Source: Spinacia oleracea (lineage: Eukaryota; Streptophyta; Magnoliopsida; Caryophyllales; Amaranthaceae). Taken from it: DNA of 64,000 nt. Under the pieces are notes generated by a model. It saw only the letters and a list, made by a program, of their open reading frames with translations, was not told the DNA's origin and searched no databases. Location: assembly GCF_020520425.1 (NCBI RefSeq), contig NC_079491.1, forward strand, positions 2,914,001 through 2,978,000. Reading direction: 5' to 3'. This document shows positions 33,201 through 43,869 of this stretch, piece by piece. Made by a program: the position numbers and the translations under genes. Within the stretch, counting starts at the first letter, position 1, and each line of letters starts with the position of its first letter.

Positions 33201-36200
33201 TGATTTTACCATTCGATTCTAAGAGTCCCTTCCGATTCAAAGTAAAATCACGATTTTGATAACCTTGCATGGCGGTGCAGTAGATTATTTGTTTATCAGA
33301 TCTCTGAGTGGGTGTCTGTGCTATCAGTTTCTAGGGGATGCTGTTGGATTAGATACCAATACGGCAATACCATATCTCATGTTGCATTGGTCTATAGACT
33401 AATGAGTAGATTAGGATGTTCTGAAAATGTTTTATTCGTTGTTAGTAGCTCTTAATATACACCTATATTAGTTTTGACTTGAATACATAAAATTTGAAGG
33501 CGTCAGCACTTTTTGCCATACTATTTGCACCATCTATTCACGAGTGATTCGATATCAGCTGTTTAATTTATTGAAGCACATTATAATTGAAGCTTAACAT
33601 GACCAGATGAGGATTACAATGACATGGATTGTGCAATGAAAGTTTTTTTTCATGCTTGAACTGTAGTGCATAGGGAGTATTTTTAAGATATGATACTTTG
33701 GCGCTCTTTAGTTTATCAAAGAGGGTGTTGATCCAAATGGACTTGGAAATGGAGATGATGTCTAGCTGACCAGGTCATGCTATTCTAGGTTCTAATTATT
33801 CATTTATTTGAGTTAGGGAGGAGTTTCTCTGTGAGGGAACATAGACCAAATATGTCTTGAGGTGTAGGTAAACATGATACGCACACCTTAAATCACTATA
33901 ATTTTAAGAGAGTGTTGTTAACCACACCTTATTAACACTGTTGATAAATGAAAAAAAATCATGCTATGCAATTCACTATTGTAATTTCAGGTTTCACAGG
34001 TTATTTATGGGTGGCACTAACAATGGAATAACTTCTTCCTCATTCAAAACTGGCTGCTCTGGCAATGAAAGTGTTAGGTCTTCCTTAAACAGTCCAGTGT
34101 CCGGAGATACTTATAATTTTCAGTCATGGATATACCCCCAGTCTTCATTGCCAGCTTCTGTAATATCAGTATTGAGCTCATCTTCAGGAGGAGGTAAACA
34201 TGCCCATATTCCGTTGAGCAGCAAAGTGTTTATGGTTTCGAAATATCTTTGATACAAGAGGGTGCAAACACACTTATCTCAGTTTTGTTCTATGATTTTG
34301 TTCTTGTATGGATAATGTTATAATGTTTGCAGCTGAGATGGAATTTTTGGAGAAACGCCAACTAGCTTGGGATGACTCCTTCCGAAGCCTCTACTACATG
34401 CTACGGAAGAGTGGGTGCAATATATTTTATGGTTAGCATCCAACTCTTGCCATTTCTTGTCTCTTTTCAGTTCTGTACACAATTTTGAGGTGATTTGGAA
34501 CGTAAACAATGACGCAATGCAATTTCTCAGTTCGATCTTCATTTAAACCATTAGGAAATTATTTATCAAGTTGCTACATGTGTACCAAGAAAATAAGTTG
34601 TTGACAGCCAAACACTTTTGAGTGTAGGTATTTCAGTTTTTATTAAATCTCAGGAGGTGTTCAGAAGTGTTTGGCTGTGAAGATGATTCTTGTTTTACCA
34701 AAACATGATATTTTACTTGTCCTGTCGCTTTACTCACAGACGCGCCTTTTAATAGACTAGGAAAGGCAGAAGTAGGTGGCTTAGAGAGACAGAGAGAGAG
34801 AGGGATGGACATAGTAGAAGGGGAAATAAGCACAATCGAGTTCACTTTTATCGTGTGCCTTTCATTTATCACAACTCGCATGAACTTTGTGTTCTTTTCA
34901 ACTAAAAATAAGATTTTAGCGCAAGTGCAGAGAATAGTTTATCGAAACTATCGATTTCAACAAAGCTAATTTCAGTTCAGTGAAAATAACTTCATTGTTG
35001 TAAAAATAAGTTGAAAAGAGCACAAATTAATGCTAGCCATTTCTTTATGTGCTTTCTTGATGAGATGCACCTTTCTACTTTGAAGTTTCATCTTTATACA
35101 CACAAAGTTTGTTGTGATAACAGTTGTCGAATCAACTAAGCCTCCTGTCCTCCAGATAAGACGGCTTTGTTATCTTGTCACTCCAGTTATCAATCTTTCT
35201 TCTCGGGATGGAAAGTTAAGAATTTCCCCACAAAATTATGTTACTTGCAAAAAACTTTGTTTATAGGTTTTCCTCATATTTGGGACTTGGTGTAATGTGG
35301 TTTTTTAAGAACTATGACAAATTCCGTTTATTATTGCCTTTATACTACTAGTCTACTAGAGCTTGGAATTTGTAGATGTCATAGGAGAGCTGTTTCACAT
35401 TCTTCTATTCTAAACATTCCTCCATCTCCCCTCTCCTTTCCTAAATGAAAAACCGAAAGTCTTCTTTCACAAATGGAGCTTCATCACAAAATAAAATTGC
35501 AAACCTTTATATATTCTTGTTGGGGTGGTTACTTCTCAGTTCTCACTGACTTTGGTTTCCTACTGTTCAACTTGCATTTAATTTTTTGTGTTATCCCTCT
35601 GATATCCACAAACAGAAAGTGTTGGAGAAATGGGGTTTGTATGCCGCCTAAAGATCAATTTGCAGACCATAATAGTTCGAGTCACAAGTTCTAAGGTTCA
35701 CAAATTGTTTGTGAAGATGGAACTAGCAAGATTTCAAGTGAAGTGGTCAGCTAGTCAGTACACGGTTGGAGGAGTCTTGATTTACTCAAATGCCCACCAA
35801 TTAGTTAAAAAAAGGGAGTAGAGAGTATATGCTCTATCAAAAAAAAAGTATTAGTTAATTCTTGCAATTTGAAATCAAAAAGTAATTTGTTGACCTCCAG
35901 TCCCTTATTGTAATTATTTTTTAATCAACTTCCCTGATTGGATATTGGATTTGGCTTGATAGACATGTGACATGTCATAGTTTTCTTTGAGTGTGAAAGC
36001 ATGTAGGTCTCACACCTTGCATATACATGGTTGCTTACAAATGTTCTGCCATATTGGCAATGTATAAATACTGGGCTTCATCAGTTGTGTTTTCGCCTCT
36101 TGAGCATGTTGTCTACCCATATACATTTTTACCTTGTTTTGATTTAGATTCTTTGTTCTGATCCTTGGCCTTGTCAATCTTTTACCAGTTTGCACCTCAC

Positions 36201-39200
36201 AGTTTGTGGTGATCTTCACCGCTGTTGAAGGCACAGGGAAGGCCAAACGCACATGTAAAGCATTTATTTCTCAATCAACAAGAGGTTTAAGGTCTTTGCT
36301 GAAGGAGTATGTAAGTTATTCCCTGCCTATACAGTGGATTTGTCCGAACTTTTGTCTTATTCTTTCCTGTATAAGTGAATAAGGATGTCTGCCAGTCTTT
36401 GTCTTGCAAGTCTTCCAGACCACTCTTTGTATTTTAGTATATGTGTATATCTGTAGACTGTAGTTACCTGAAAATTAGGTGGCATTGGTATGCTATTGCT
36501 TCCTGGTGAAGATCAAATTAACACCCTGCGGTTATGTTTAAAACTATCTTCAGCTGTTGTCGAACATTTAATCCAAAGTTTACATTTAAATAGGAAAATT
36601 TGTTAATAACTACCTTTACAAATAAAATAAAATTGCGAATTACCACCTTTACATTGTTACGTGTTTATCACTTGATTACAATGCTTTTTTACTCGCCTGG
36701 GGGCTCTTATGACTCACAGATAGGTGTTGGCCCGTCATTTATTGAAAAGGTAGTGTTTGGATTGACTTTCAGATGGGTTTTGCATGTCTATACATAGACT
36801 GCGGAGAAGGAAGGGAATCACATTATATAGGATGGGTTGATTTAGTATATTGAAAGAGGCTGCAAACAAAAATCTCATCCTGGCACCACAAAGATGGCTT
36901 GAACAGTTTACATTTTGGGATAGGACGTCCATTTGAATCTGAATATTGGACTGAAATCTGTCTAGACATGGATGAATAAATAGGATACGTAGAAGATTGT
37001 GATTCTTCATTTTGCAACTGGGTTTTGAAAGGTGATTATGTACCTAAGGTCCTGATATTGGTGGAAGTCTACCACTTATTACTTATGATACAGAGGCAGT
37101 TTGAATGCAATTTTATATAGCCTTTGCTACCCATGATTTCATATCATAATTCATGTATAACCCACAAATGTGAGGCCAGATAAAGACCTGTGATATTTGT
37201 TTGTGCATCTTTGTTATGTATATTGGTGTCCTACCATCCACTGTGATATTAATTTAGGTAATTTTGGTTCGTGAAATTAACCATGACGACCTCACAATTA
37301 GTTATTTTTCTTGATATTTCCATGCTAATACTTTCTTCCTTTTGTCACCAGGATATCAGTTTCACTATGCCTTTGTGTTGTTCTGAAGTGGAGCAGATAA
37401 GTAGGGAAGACTTGGTTGAGCTCTCTGAGATTGAGAAGCATAACTTGGGACAGGTTCCATTCTGAGCATTGAAATATTTGACTTTTACTTGCAAGTCAGG
37501 CATCCTGCTTTGTATGCTAATCATTCTTATATAAACCAGGAATAGCAAGAAACTTCTTAGGGTAAAAGGAACTGGAATTGGTGTCAAAAAATAATATGAT
37601 CAGAAAGCAAAAGTAAATGTAGTTTCTCTTAGGCTCCATTATATTCGACTTAATTTGTCCGAACTTATCTTAACTTATTTGAAACTTATCTGAACTTTAA
37701 TTTTATCTGAACAAGAACTTATTTGTGTGTGAAAATGTATGAAAAAAACTTATCTGAAATTATCTGAACTTATTTATCTTACCTTATCTGAAATAAGTCA
37801 AAATATGTCGAATATAACAGAGCCTTGATGTTGATCTTCTTGGGATTTACTGTTTTTTTTGTCATTGAAATCATTATGCAGGCTAAACGGTTTGCTTCTA
37901 TACCTGATGTGGACAACAGCCCAAAATCTTTGTTAGCATTCAACGGAAATGAAAGTGTTCATGGCCTATATGATTTTCTGTTAAATTATAGGTACATCAG
38001 AAACCTTGAATTTAGTAGTTAGAAACTTGGAATTGGGATTTCTTTCAGCATGTCATTGTGTTGTTTGTTTCGTCAGGTCTTTGTTGACTACGTTGAGCAA
38101 TATGGATGTACCTGTGATCTGTTCTTCTGTTCCTTTCCTTAGTGCTGCTCTATCTTCCCCACAGGTAAATTGTTTTTGCATTTTTACTCACCTGTCATGT
38201 TGTCGAGTGTAAAATTTCAATGAAAATGCTGAACGGTCTCTTGCTCTTCTATTCAAATTCTAAGGAAGATAAGCTTGTGTAATGAATTAAGTGCAAGGGG
38301 AGGGCATAATAGGTAATAAGTAATATTAGGTAGAAGACAAATTAGGTAGGTCTAGTAGAAGGGTTATAAATAGTGGCACATTAGGTTATGGGAGGTATGT
38401 TGAGAAATTGGTAAAGTTTAGGCTTTGGAGAGTGGTGACCTCAAGTCACTAAACCTAGAGATTGGTGGCCTCAAGTCACTACTTTTTATGTCCCATTTTG
38501 TGTTCATCATCTTTCTAGCAAATTAATATAATTTCTAGTTTTCTACCAGTAATTTCTGCTCAAATTAGCCAGTTCATCTCATTTGGTGGTTTAGTGACTT
38601 GAGGTCACCACTCTCCAAAGCCTAAACTTTACCAATTTCTCAACATGCCTTCTAAACCTAGTGTTCCCTTATTTATAGTCTCTCTACTCTAACTACCTAA
38701 TTTGTCTTCTAGCACTAATACTACTTGCACTACCCATTATAACCTTTACTATTTAGTTCATTACAATACCGACCCCCTAAACTTCCACCTTGTCCTCAAG
38801 GTGGATAGTAATCGGCACTCGATTCTCGGCCCCTATAAAGCTGGTCAATGTTATCTTCATAGTAGTGTTGCCATAGCCGTTCAAGCTCTTCCTTGCTGAG
38901 TGTTGCAAGCAAACTGATCAAGTTGTCATGGGGAGGTAGAAAACTGTCATGTGATGAAATTAAGGTGAGAGTGGGAATGGTTATGCGGGTAGATGATTTT
39001 GATATTTGATTGTAAGCTTTTGGGTTGGGCAAATCTAAAAAGAGATTTGGTTTACAAATAAAAGGTTGGGTGGGTTTGTTGTAAATTGGGCTGGGTGAAT
39101 GATTGAGTTGTGTGGTGGGTAATTCGAGTCTCACAAATTGGGCAGGATTGATGTTGGGTAAGTTGCTTTGGGTTGTGAATTGAGGGTTGGAGTAATGGAG

Positions 39201-42200
39201 GCTCAGAGCTTGGGAAAGGACATTGGGCCTAAAGCCCTCTGTTTGGCTTTCTTCTATAAAAGAAAATAAGGCTTTTAAATGGCTAAGCCCACTAAGCTTC
39301 ATTTCTTCACCAAAATTAATTAGGTTAACCTGTAGCTCTTCCCTTCTCTTAGATGCAAGTGGCACTAGCAGCCAGATTTCCCTAGTGTTGTCAGTCATGT
39401 TATACTTTGGTCCATTTACCAATTTGCCCTTACTGGCCCCCTCTTCTACAAGTGACTTCCCCTCCCAGCCAATTATTAATCCAACAAGGTTTCTTCCACA
39501 CAATTTTTCTGGAAATTTGTTTTTGCAAGTCCCACCGCTATTGCCGCTGTGCTCCACCGGAATTCTCACCGGTGAGTAAACATTTATCATTGTCGTCATT
39601 CTTGCCAAAAAAATATCTGGGTCCACCACCGGATCTGCTCGCCCAAGATCCACCGCTTGCAAAACAGAAGCTCTACCGTTCACAAGTCCGTCAGATTCTC
39701 CACCAGATTTTCCAGGGAGACCATCCCGACCACCACCAGTAAACCCACTTGCAAAGTCACCGGCCCTCCTACCAGATTTTCCGCCACCAACACCTCCTCG
39801 ACCGTCCCTGTTGTAACCACTAGTTGTAGCATCAACAATATCGCCCATGACTAGGCCTGGCCCACCACCAGACCCACTGCCACCAGCACCTCCTCTCTCA
39901 AACGACCCTCTTCTTCGCTCACCTATTAAAGCAACGGACGCGCCACCAGTTATCCCTCTTAATTCTTTATCTCTGCCGGTGTCAGCCACCACATTCACCA
40001 CATTTTCTCCTTTATTTTTCTTTAAATCCTCACGATCGGTCTCTTTCGCTTCTACCACCTCCGGATCTGCCGCCGCCGCATGTTTCACTTCCTCTCTAAG
40101 TGTTTCTCGAAGTTGCTTAAACCCCAATTCAATTGGAACAAAAGCTTCATCAAGTATTCTGGAAATTTCTTTTTGAAGGTTCTGCATACTTCTCTTGTTT
40201 ACCTCCTCCATTTGGTCTTTGAAAATTTGTGCCGATGGTGGTGGTGATGACCCAAAACGTCGCAATACATGGTCCTTCAGTTCTTGCCAACCATTGAAAG
40301 GCAGGAACTTGTGTTCACCTTCGAACCACCGCAACGCTTCATCATCGAGTCCAATAATGGCAGCCTTTAACTTGTCATCTTCATTCAACTGAAAAAAATC
40401 GAAAAAATCCTCCATTTGAATAATCCAGACATCTGAACCCCTTCCACCAAACACATGAATTTGAAGCTCTTGCCGGATGCGCTCCTCCTCCTTACAATCT
40501 GAAATCCCTTGGTTTCTTTTGAGTGTGATGTAGGCAAACTCATCTCGAATCCACCTTTGCATCAACTGTGCTGACTGTTTTCCAGCAACTTCCATCTTTT
40601 TGTTTTTGTTTTTTTTTTTTTTTTTTCCCTCCGAAAATCTGATCAGTTATCCAGCCCAGAACTGTACCGCTCTGATACCAAATGAGATGAACTGGCTAAT
40701 TTGAGCAGAAATTACTGGTAGAAAACTAGAAATTATATTAATTTGCTAGAAAGATGATGAACACAAAATGGGACATAAAAAGTAGTGACTTGAGGCCACC
40801 AATCTCTAGGTTTAGTGACTTGAGGTCACCACTCTCCAAAGCCTAAACTTTACCAATTTCTCAACATACCTCCCATAACCTAATGTGCCACTATTTATAA
40901 CCCTTCTACTAGACCTACCTAATTTGTCTTCTACCTAATATTACTTATTACCTATTATGCCCTCCCCTTGCACTTAATTCATTACAATACCGACCCCCTA
41001 AACTTCCACCTTGTCCTCAAGGTGGATAGAAGTTTGCATTGGCTTCCCGGCGCTGGCAACCATGATCCATCTCCACCTTCTTGCGGCCCAAACTAAGAAC
41101 GAGTTGCTGCATGAATTGCAACTTCCCATTGGTGAGAGTTGATTCATACTCAAGGTGCTTAATCATAGAATGCCGGTGCAACAACTTCTCATCCTCAAAA
41201 CTCAGCCACCGGCGTTGTAGCATATTGATAAGTGTCACTAAGAGTGTCATTGGCTTGGATGTGGAAATGAAATTCAGTAACTGATCTTGAGAGGATAATT
41301 TTTTTTTTTTTTTTTTTGGAAAGAATGAATGGGGCTTGGATAGAGATGATGAGAGTATAGGTTGGAGGGAGTTGTGTTTGAATTGGTGTTTGGGTTGGAC
41401 TGATTGGTGTATAGTGATGCAAAAATGGATTTAAAGACTAAAAACCCATGCTGGCCATCTAGAGGTTTGTCTTCAACACTTAAAAAATTGGGCTTAAAAT
41501 TAGTAGGCCCAAACTTTGAGTTGGCCCGCCCCTCTTCCCTTTTAATTGCACTGACCTGGATCAGAATATGTAAACCCAGCAGCACAAAATTTTCATTAAT
41601 ATCCTTTAAAACTTTCTCAACTCCTTCACCCAAAGCACGTGCCTTCACCCACCTTACTTCATTGTTAAGGTCTTTCTTTTTGCACTTTACCAGTTTGCTA
41701 TCATCATCTTCAAAAATCAGCTGCCTCTCCAAGCTAACAAGTAACTCAGTGAAGCTTCTCCAACACTCCACTTCTGAAAATCCCCAAACTTCTCCACCAT
41801 TATCACTTCCGGCTAAACCACTGTAGCCAACACAACAACCACCTCTGTTATCACTCGGGCCTCCATCAGAACCACTAGCATCGACATTACCCTTGGTGAC
41901 TCCCTCTCCTCCGCCAGGCTCCGGCGGCACAATCTTCTCCCACTGGTTGTTGTCAAATCCTCCATCACAAGCGGTTGTTCCACCACCGACATTGATACAC
42001 CACCCTCCACCACCAGTCATACTCCCAACAAAGCCATCTCCAGTATTCCTATCGGAAAAATATCCGGGTCCACCACCCGACCCGCTTGCCCCAGATCCAC
42101 CTTTTGAGAAACCATTTGCTTCTCTTCCCAGACAACCACAAACCCTACATATTTTAGTAAAAGAGCCTGGACCACCACCTGATCCGCAACCACCAGCACG

Positions 42201-42617
42201 GCCTTTCTCAAATCCTTCTGTTGGTGGTTCACCTTCAACAACTCCATTCATAAAAACGTGGAGACCACCATCACTGGACATACCATCTCGATTTTCACCA
42301 GAATAAGTACCTGAAAACTTCTCCTGCCTGCTGCCCTGCCTACCTTCCACCAGATCTGATTTCAAACCCTCAACAATCAACTTCAGATCTTCCTGGCCGT
42401 CCTCTTCAAATTCTTCATTCTCCCCTTTAAGTATCTCTTCTCTAAGTTCAGTAAACTTCTCTCTGATTTCCTTCAATTCTTGCCGAAATGAAGAGAAAAT
42501 CGGAGAAAGACCTTCCATAATGTTTTTCACGAATTCTTCCTTGCATTTCTGGAAAATTTCATCCCACTTCTCCTGGGATTTCTGATCAGATCCTGCAAAC
42601 ACCATCTTAACTTCTTC

Positions 42618-42648
<31 letters not shown>

Positions 42649-43869
42649 TCTTTTTTTTTCAGAAAATCAGATCAGTACCACCTCCCAGAACTGCACCGCT
42701 CTGATACCAAGTGTGAAGAACTGAGATTTTGGTGCAGAAAATTAATGGTAGAAATATGCAATAATCTAGTTGATAGATGAATGGACACAAAATGGGATAC
42801 GAAAGTAGTGACTTGAGGCCACCAATCTCCAAGTTTAGTGACTTGAGGTCACCACTCTCCAAAGCCTAAACTTTACCAATTTCTCAACATGCCTTCTAAA
42901 CCTAGTGTTCCCTTATTTATAGTCTCTCTACTCTAACTACCTAATTTGTCTTCTAGCACTAATACTACTTGCACTACCCATTATAACCTTTACTATTTAG
43001 TTCATTACAGCTTGGTGTCAATTTTTAATGTAAACTTTATCAACAGATTGCTGAAATTGACAGTTACCGAAATGCAATACTTGAACCAAGTTGCTCTTCC
43101 TAATGAACAATTAGGGTTTGTCGGTCTGTTTTATGTATAGTATTGTCGACCATGCACAGTAAATTGTCTGCTTAAATGCCAAGTACCACCTCTACTAAAG
43201 GTCATGGAATCAAAGTTGGTCCTAGTTATCTTAAATATGGAAGTGGTCTTAATCAAACTAAACGGTCTGTACCTCCAAACCATTTCAACTGCCTGTTTTC
43301 GTATTTGTTCAACTTGTGAATTGTCATTCTGCAGGTGAGATGCAAAGAGATCAAGAGAGTCGATGCTTTGCAGTCAAAAGGGTTGGCGGCAAAAGATGTG
43401 GAATTCCTTGGTTCTAAGAGTAGTGTCTGCTACAGTATTGAAGTAAAGGATGCTTATCTTCCTCCCTGGATAATTTGCTCCCTATGCGCAGCAATGGGGT
43501 CTGAGGGGAGAAGTTTTGAGGCAAGGTGTGTGCTCCACTATCCTTTACTATTTTCAGGCTAGGAAGATGGTGATAGGCTAGATAATGTTGTAAACTGTAC
43601 TTGATGGCTTGAGATGTTAAATAACTTTTTTGAACTGGCTTTCATGCAGCTTTTTGACAGACTCGAATACCATGGGATTGAATGCTGCTATTGAAGCAGT
43701 CAGCCAAAAATCCAACACTAATACCGATGAGACAACCGGAGATTCACAAGAAGATACATATACGTTTGGTATTTCAGCAGCTGTGGTTAATTCTGGATTA
43801 TATTCCTCATATCTGAAGGCGGTGAAGTATTCAAATGGGTCTTATGTAGCTGCACTTTCTCCTGTTTGA
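27276..43869 (+). CDS. DONSON: DONSON homologue (protein downstream neighbor of Son), 14 coding exons
   Basis: Exons read from GT-AG junctions: 27276-27398, 31672-31733, 31870-32014, 32176-32261, 32391-32535, 32623-32822, 33991-34193, 34333-34431, 36189-36310, 37352-37453, 37882-37991, 38077-38164, 43335-43525 and 43650-43869. They join without a frame break to 631 codons. The product starts MAKVAKVVATPG and contains KRKTPSELR-GEQLKRRTAV near residue 33, a Ser-rich middle, LAWDDSFRSLYYMLRKSGC near 330, a long conserved C-terminal region with LPPWIICSLCAAMGSEGRSFEASF, and ends SYVAALSPV. In animals DONSON is a nuclear replisome factor for helicase assembly and fork stability; plant homologues are assumed to act similarly. 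Intron 1 holds an RTE LINE, intron 10 a MITE, and intron 12 a 4.7-kb LTR composite. A 5'-leader intron probably ends at GCAG near 27232. Joining exon 12 to 43335 (SSPQ-VRCKEIKR) keeps the frame; the small open segment at 43041-43134 does not. Confidence 0.88.
28346..31543 (+). mobile_element. RTE-clade LINE, copy B, with 3' end, inside DONSON intron 1
   Basis: Same element as at 21631 but extending to the 3' terminus. It shares the amber stop after LCLQETK (28454-28456) and has its own single-base deletions near 29203 and 29756. The RT (29721-30485) carries [33 protein letters not shown] and FADDIVLIDE, then a stop. The C-terminal domain follows in pieces (FRYLGSIIQKDGELD, ALLYGTECWAV, MRMLRWMCGH, ARGRGRPKKT). 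The 3' tail holds GTTAGCCGACCCCAAATCAT and GGGACTAAGGC followed by (TTG)n at 31521-31543, the typical end of plant RTE elements. It lies in sense orientation to the host gene. Confidence 0.9.
37632..37824. mobile_element. Small MITE in DONSON intron 10
   Basis: GGCTCCATTATATTCGAC at the left mirrors GTCGAATATAACAGAGCC at the right. The flanks TTA and TTG are close to a 3-base Tourist-type target duplication. The inside is built from ACTTATCTGAA words. 193 bases, non-coding. Confidence 0.7.
38278..38581 (+). repeat. LTR-b, forward copy at the left end of the composite
   Basis: Begins TGTAATGAATTAAGTGC and ends CAGTTCATCTCA; exact reverse complement of 40683-40986 by eye. It contains a TATA box (GGTTATAAATAG near 38366). 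It is followed by TTTGGT, the first bases of the primer-site region. Confidence 0.9.
38589..38765 (-). repeat. Partial LTR-a at the 3' end of internal region 1
   Basis: Matches 42833-43019 and lacks the remaining LTR part beyond the GGTTTAGTGAC junction at 38589. It adjoins the polypurine tract of internal region 1. Confidence 0.85.
38796..40595 (-). CDS. Gag-like protein of the TR-GAG-type element 1
   Basis: An uninterrupted minus-strand frame of 599 codons starts at the ATG at 40595, 74 bases after the primer site. The N-terminal region resembles a Ty3/gypsy gag core: HVFGGRGSDVWIIQMEDFFD, then DDKLKAAIIGLDDEALRWFEGE and WQELKDHVLRRF at about residues 47-113. A coiled-coil-like stretch follows, then a long Gly-rich region with repeats of GGSGSGGGPG type, and a Ser/Thr/Pro-rich tail. 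The C-terminus ends YYPP, where the stop codon overlaps the start of the polypurine region. There is no zinc knuckle, protease, RT or integrase, so mobility would depend on another element. The intact frame and near-identical LTRs suggest recent activity. Confidence 0.8.
   Translation of the reverse strand: MEVAGKQSAQLMQRWIRDEFAYITLKRNQGISDCKEEERIRQELQIHVFGGRGSDVWIIQMEDFFDFFQLNEDDKLKAAIIGLDDEALRWFEGEHKFLPFNGWQELKDHVLRRFGSSPPPSAQIFKDQMEEVNKRSMQNLQKEISRILDEAFVPIELGFKQLRETLREEVKHAAAADPEVVEAKETDREDLKKNKGENVVNVVADTGRDKELRGITGGASVALIGERRRGSFERGGAGGSGSGGGPGLVMGDIVDATTSGYNRDGRGGVGGGKSGRRAGDFASGFTGGGRDGLPGKSGGESDGLVNGRASVLQAVDLGRADPVVDPDIFLARMTTMINVYSPVRIPVEHSGNSGGTCKNKFPEKLCGRNLVGLIIGWEGKSLVEEGASKGKLVNGPKYNMTDNTREIWLLVPLASKRREELQVNLINFGEEMKLSGLSHLKALFSFIEESQTEGFRPNVLSQALSLHYSNPQFTTQSNLPNINPAQFVRLELPTTQLNHSPSPIYNKPTQPFICKPNLFLDLPNPKAYNQISKSSTRITIPTLTLISSHDSFLPPHDNLISLLATLSKEELERLWQHYYEDNIDQLYRGRESSADYYPP
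40669..40680 (-). other. iMet-tRNA primer-binding site, element 1
   Basis: TGGTATCAGAGC on the minus strand, two bases after the LTR-b end. This is the standard initiator-methionine tRNA primer site of plant LTR elements. Confidence 0.9.
40683..40986 (-). repeat. LTR-b, reverse copy between the two internal regions
   Basis: 304 bases, TG...CA on the minus strand. It serves as the 5' LTR of element 1 and the 3' LTR of element 2. A TATA box (CTATTTATAACCC on the plus strand) lies near 40891-40903. Confidence 0.9.
41274..42605 (-). CDS. Gly-rich gag-related protein of the TR-GAG-type element 2
   Basis: A minus-strand frame of 443 codons from the ATG at 42605. The N-terminus is a charged, helical, coiled-coil-like segment (QELKEIREKFTELREEILKG near residue 43). 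Then follows a Gly-rich region with GGCGSGGGPG and GASGSGGGPG repeats like those in element 1. The gypsy gag core of element 1 is not recognisable. The frame runs into a lysine/poly-T tract near 41300 and stops at 41274. The original C-terminus continues in another frame at 41250-41017 and ends FYPP, matching YYPP of element 1, so a frameshift in the poly-T tract has shortened this copy. Confidence 0.7.
   Translation of the reverse strand: MVFAGSDQKSQEKWDEIFQKCKEEFVKNIMEGLSPIFSSFRQELKEIREKFTELREEILKGENEEFEEDGQEDLKLIVEGLKSDLVEGRQGSRQEKFSGTYSGENRDGMSSDGGLHVFMNGVVEGEPPTEGFEKGRAGGCGSGGGPGSFTKICRVCGCLGREANGFSKGGSGASGSGGGPGYFSDRNTGDGFVGSMTGGGGWCINVGGGTTACDGGFDNNQWEKIVPPEPGGGEGVTKGNVDASGSDGGPSDNRGGCCVGYSGLAGSDNGGEVWGFSEVECWRSFTELLVSLERQLIFEDDDSKLVKCKKKDLNNEVRWVKARALGEGVEKVLKDINENFVLLGLHILIQVSAIKREEGRANSKFGPTNFKPNFLSVEDKPLDGQHGFLVFKSIFASLYTNQSNPNTNSNTTPSNLYSHHLYPSPIHSFQKKKKKNYPLKISY
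42698..42709 (-). other. iMet-tRNA primer-binding site, element 2
   Basis: TGGTATCAGAGC on the minus strand, next to the LTR-a end at 42712. Confidence 0.9.
42712..43019 (-). repeat. LTR-a, complete copy at the right end of the composite
   Basis: About 308 bases, TG...CA on the minus strand. It is related to LTR-b but clearly diverged, with the best match in the TAGTGACTTGAGGTCACCAC region. It is directly followed by the GCTTG target duplication. Confidence 0.85.

Larger units (their letters stand above)
38278..43019 (-). mobile_element. Composite of two gag-only LTR retroelements with inverted terminal LTRs
   Basis: Inserted in DONSON intron 12 and flanked by a 5-base duplication GCTTG (38273-38277 and 43020-43024). 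Order on the plus strand: LTR-b in forward orientation (38278-38581), six bases TTTGGT, a partial LTR-a in reverse (38589-38765), internal region 1, LTR-b in reverse (40683-40986), internal region 2, LTR-a in reverse (42712-43019). Both internal regions start with an iMet-type primer site next to an LTR and end with a polypurine tract of the AAGTTTAGGGGGTCGGTAT type. The two LTR-b copies appear identical over 304 bases, so the event is recent. The elements encode gag-like proteins only, like the TR-GAG class of non-autonomous plant elements. Confidence 0.85.

Noticed and set aside
39223..40176. Several plus-strand Pro/Ser-rich frames opposite the gag-like gene
   Set aside because: They mirror the Gly-rich minus-strand coding region in other frames.
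41404..42306. Plus-strand Pro-rich frames opposite the second gag-related gene
   Set aside because: Antisense shadows of the Gly-rich repeats.
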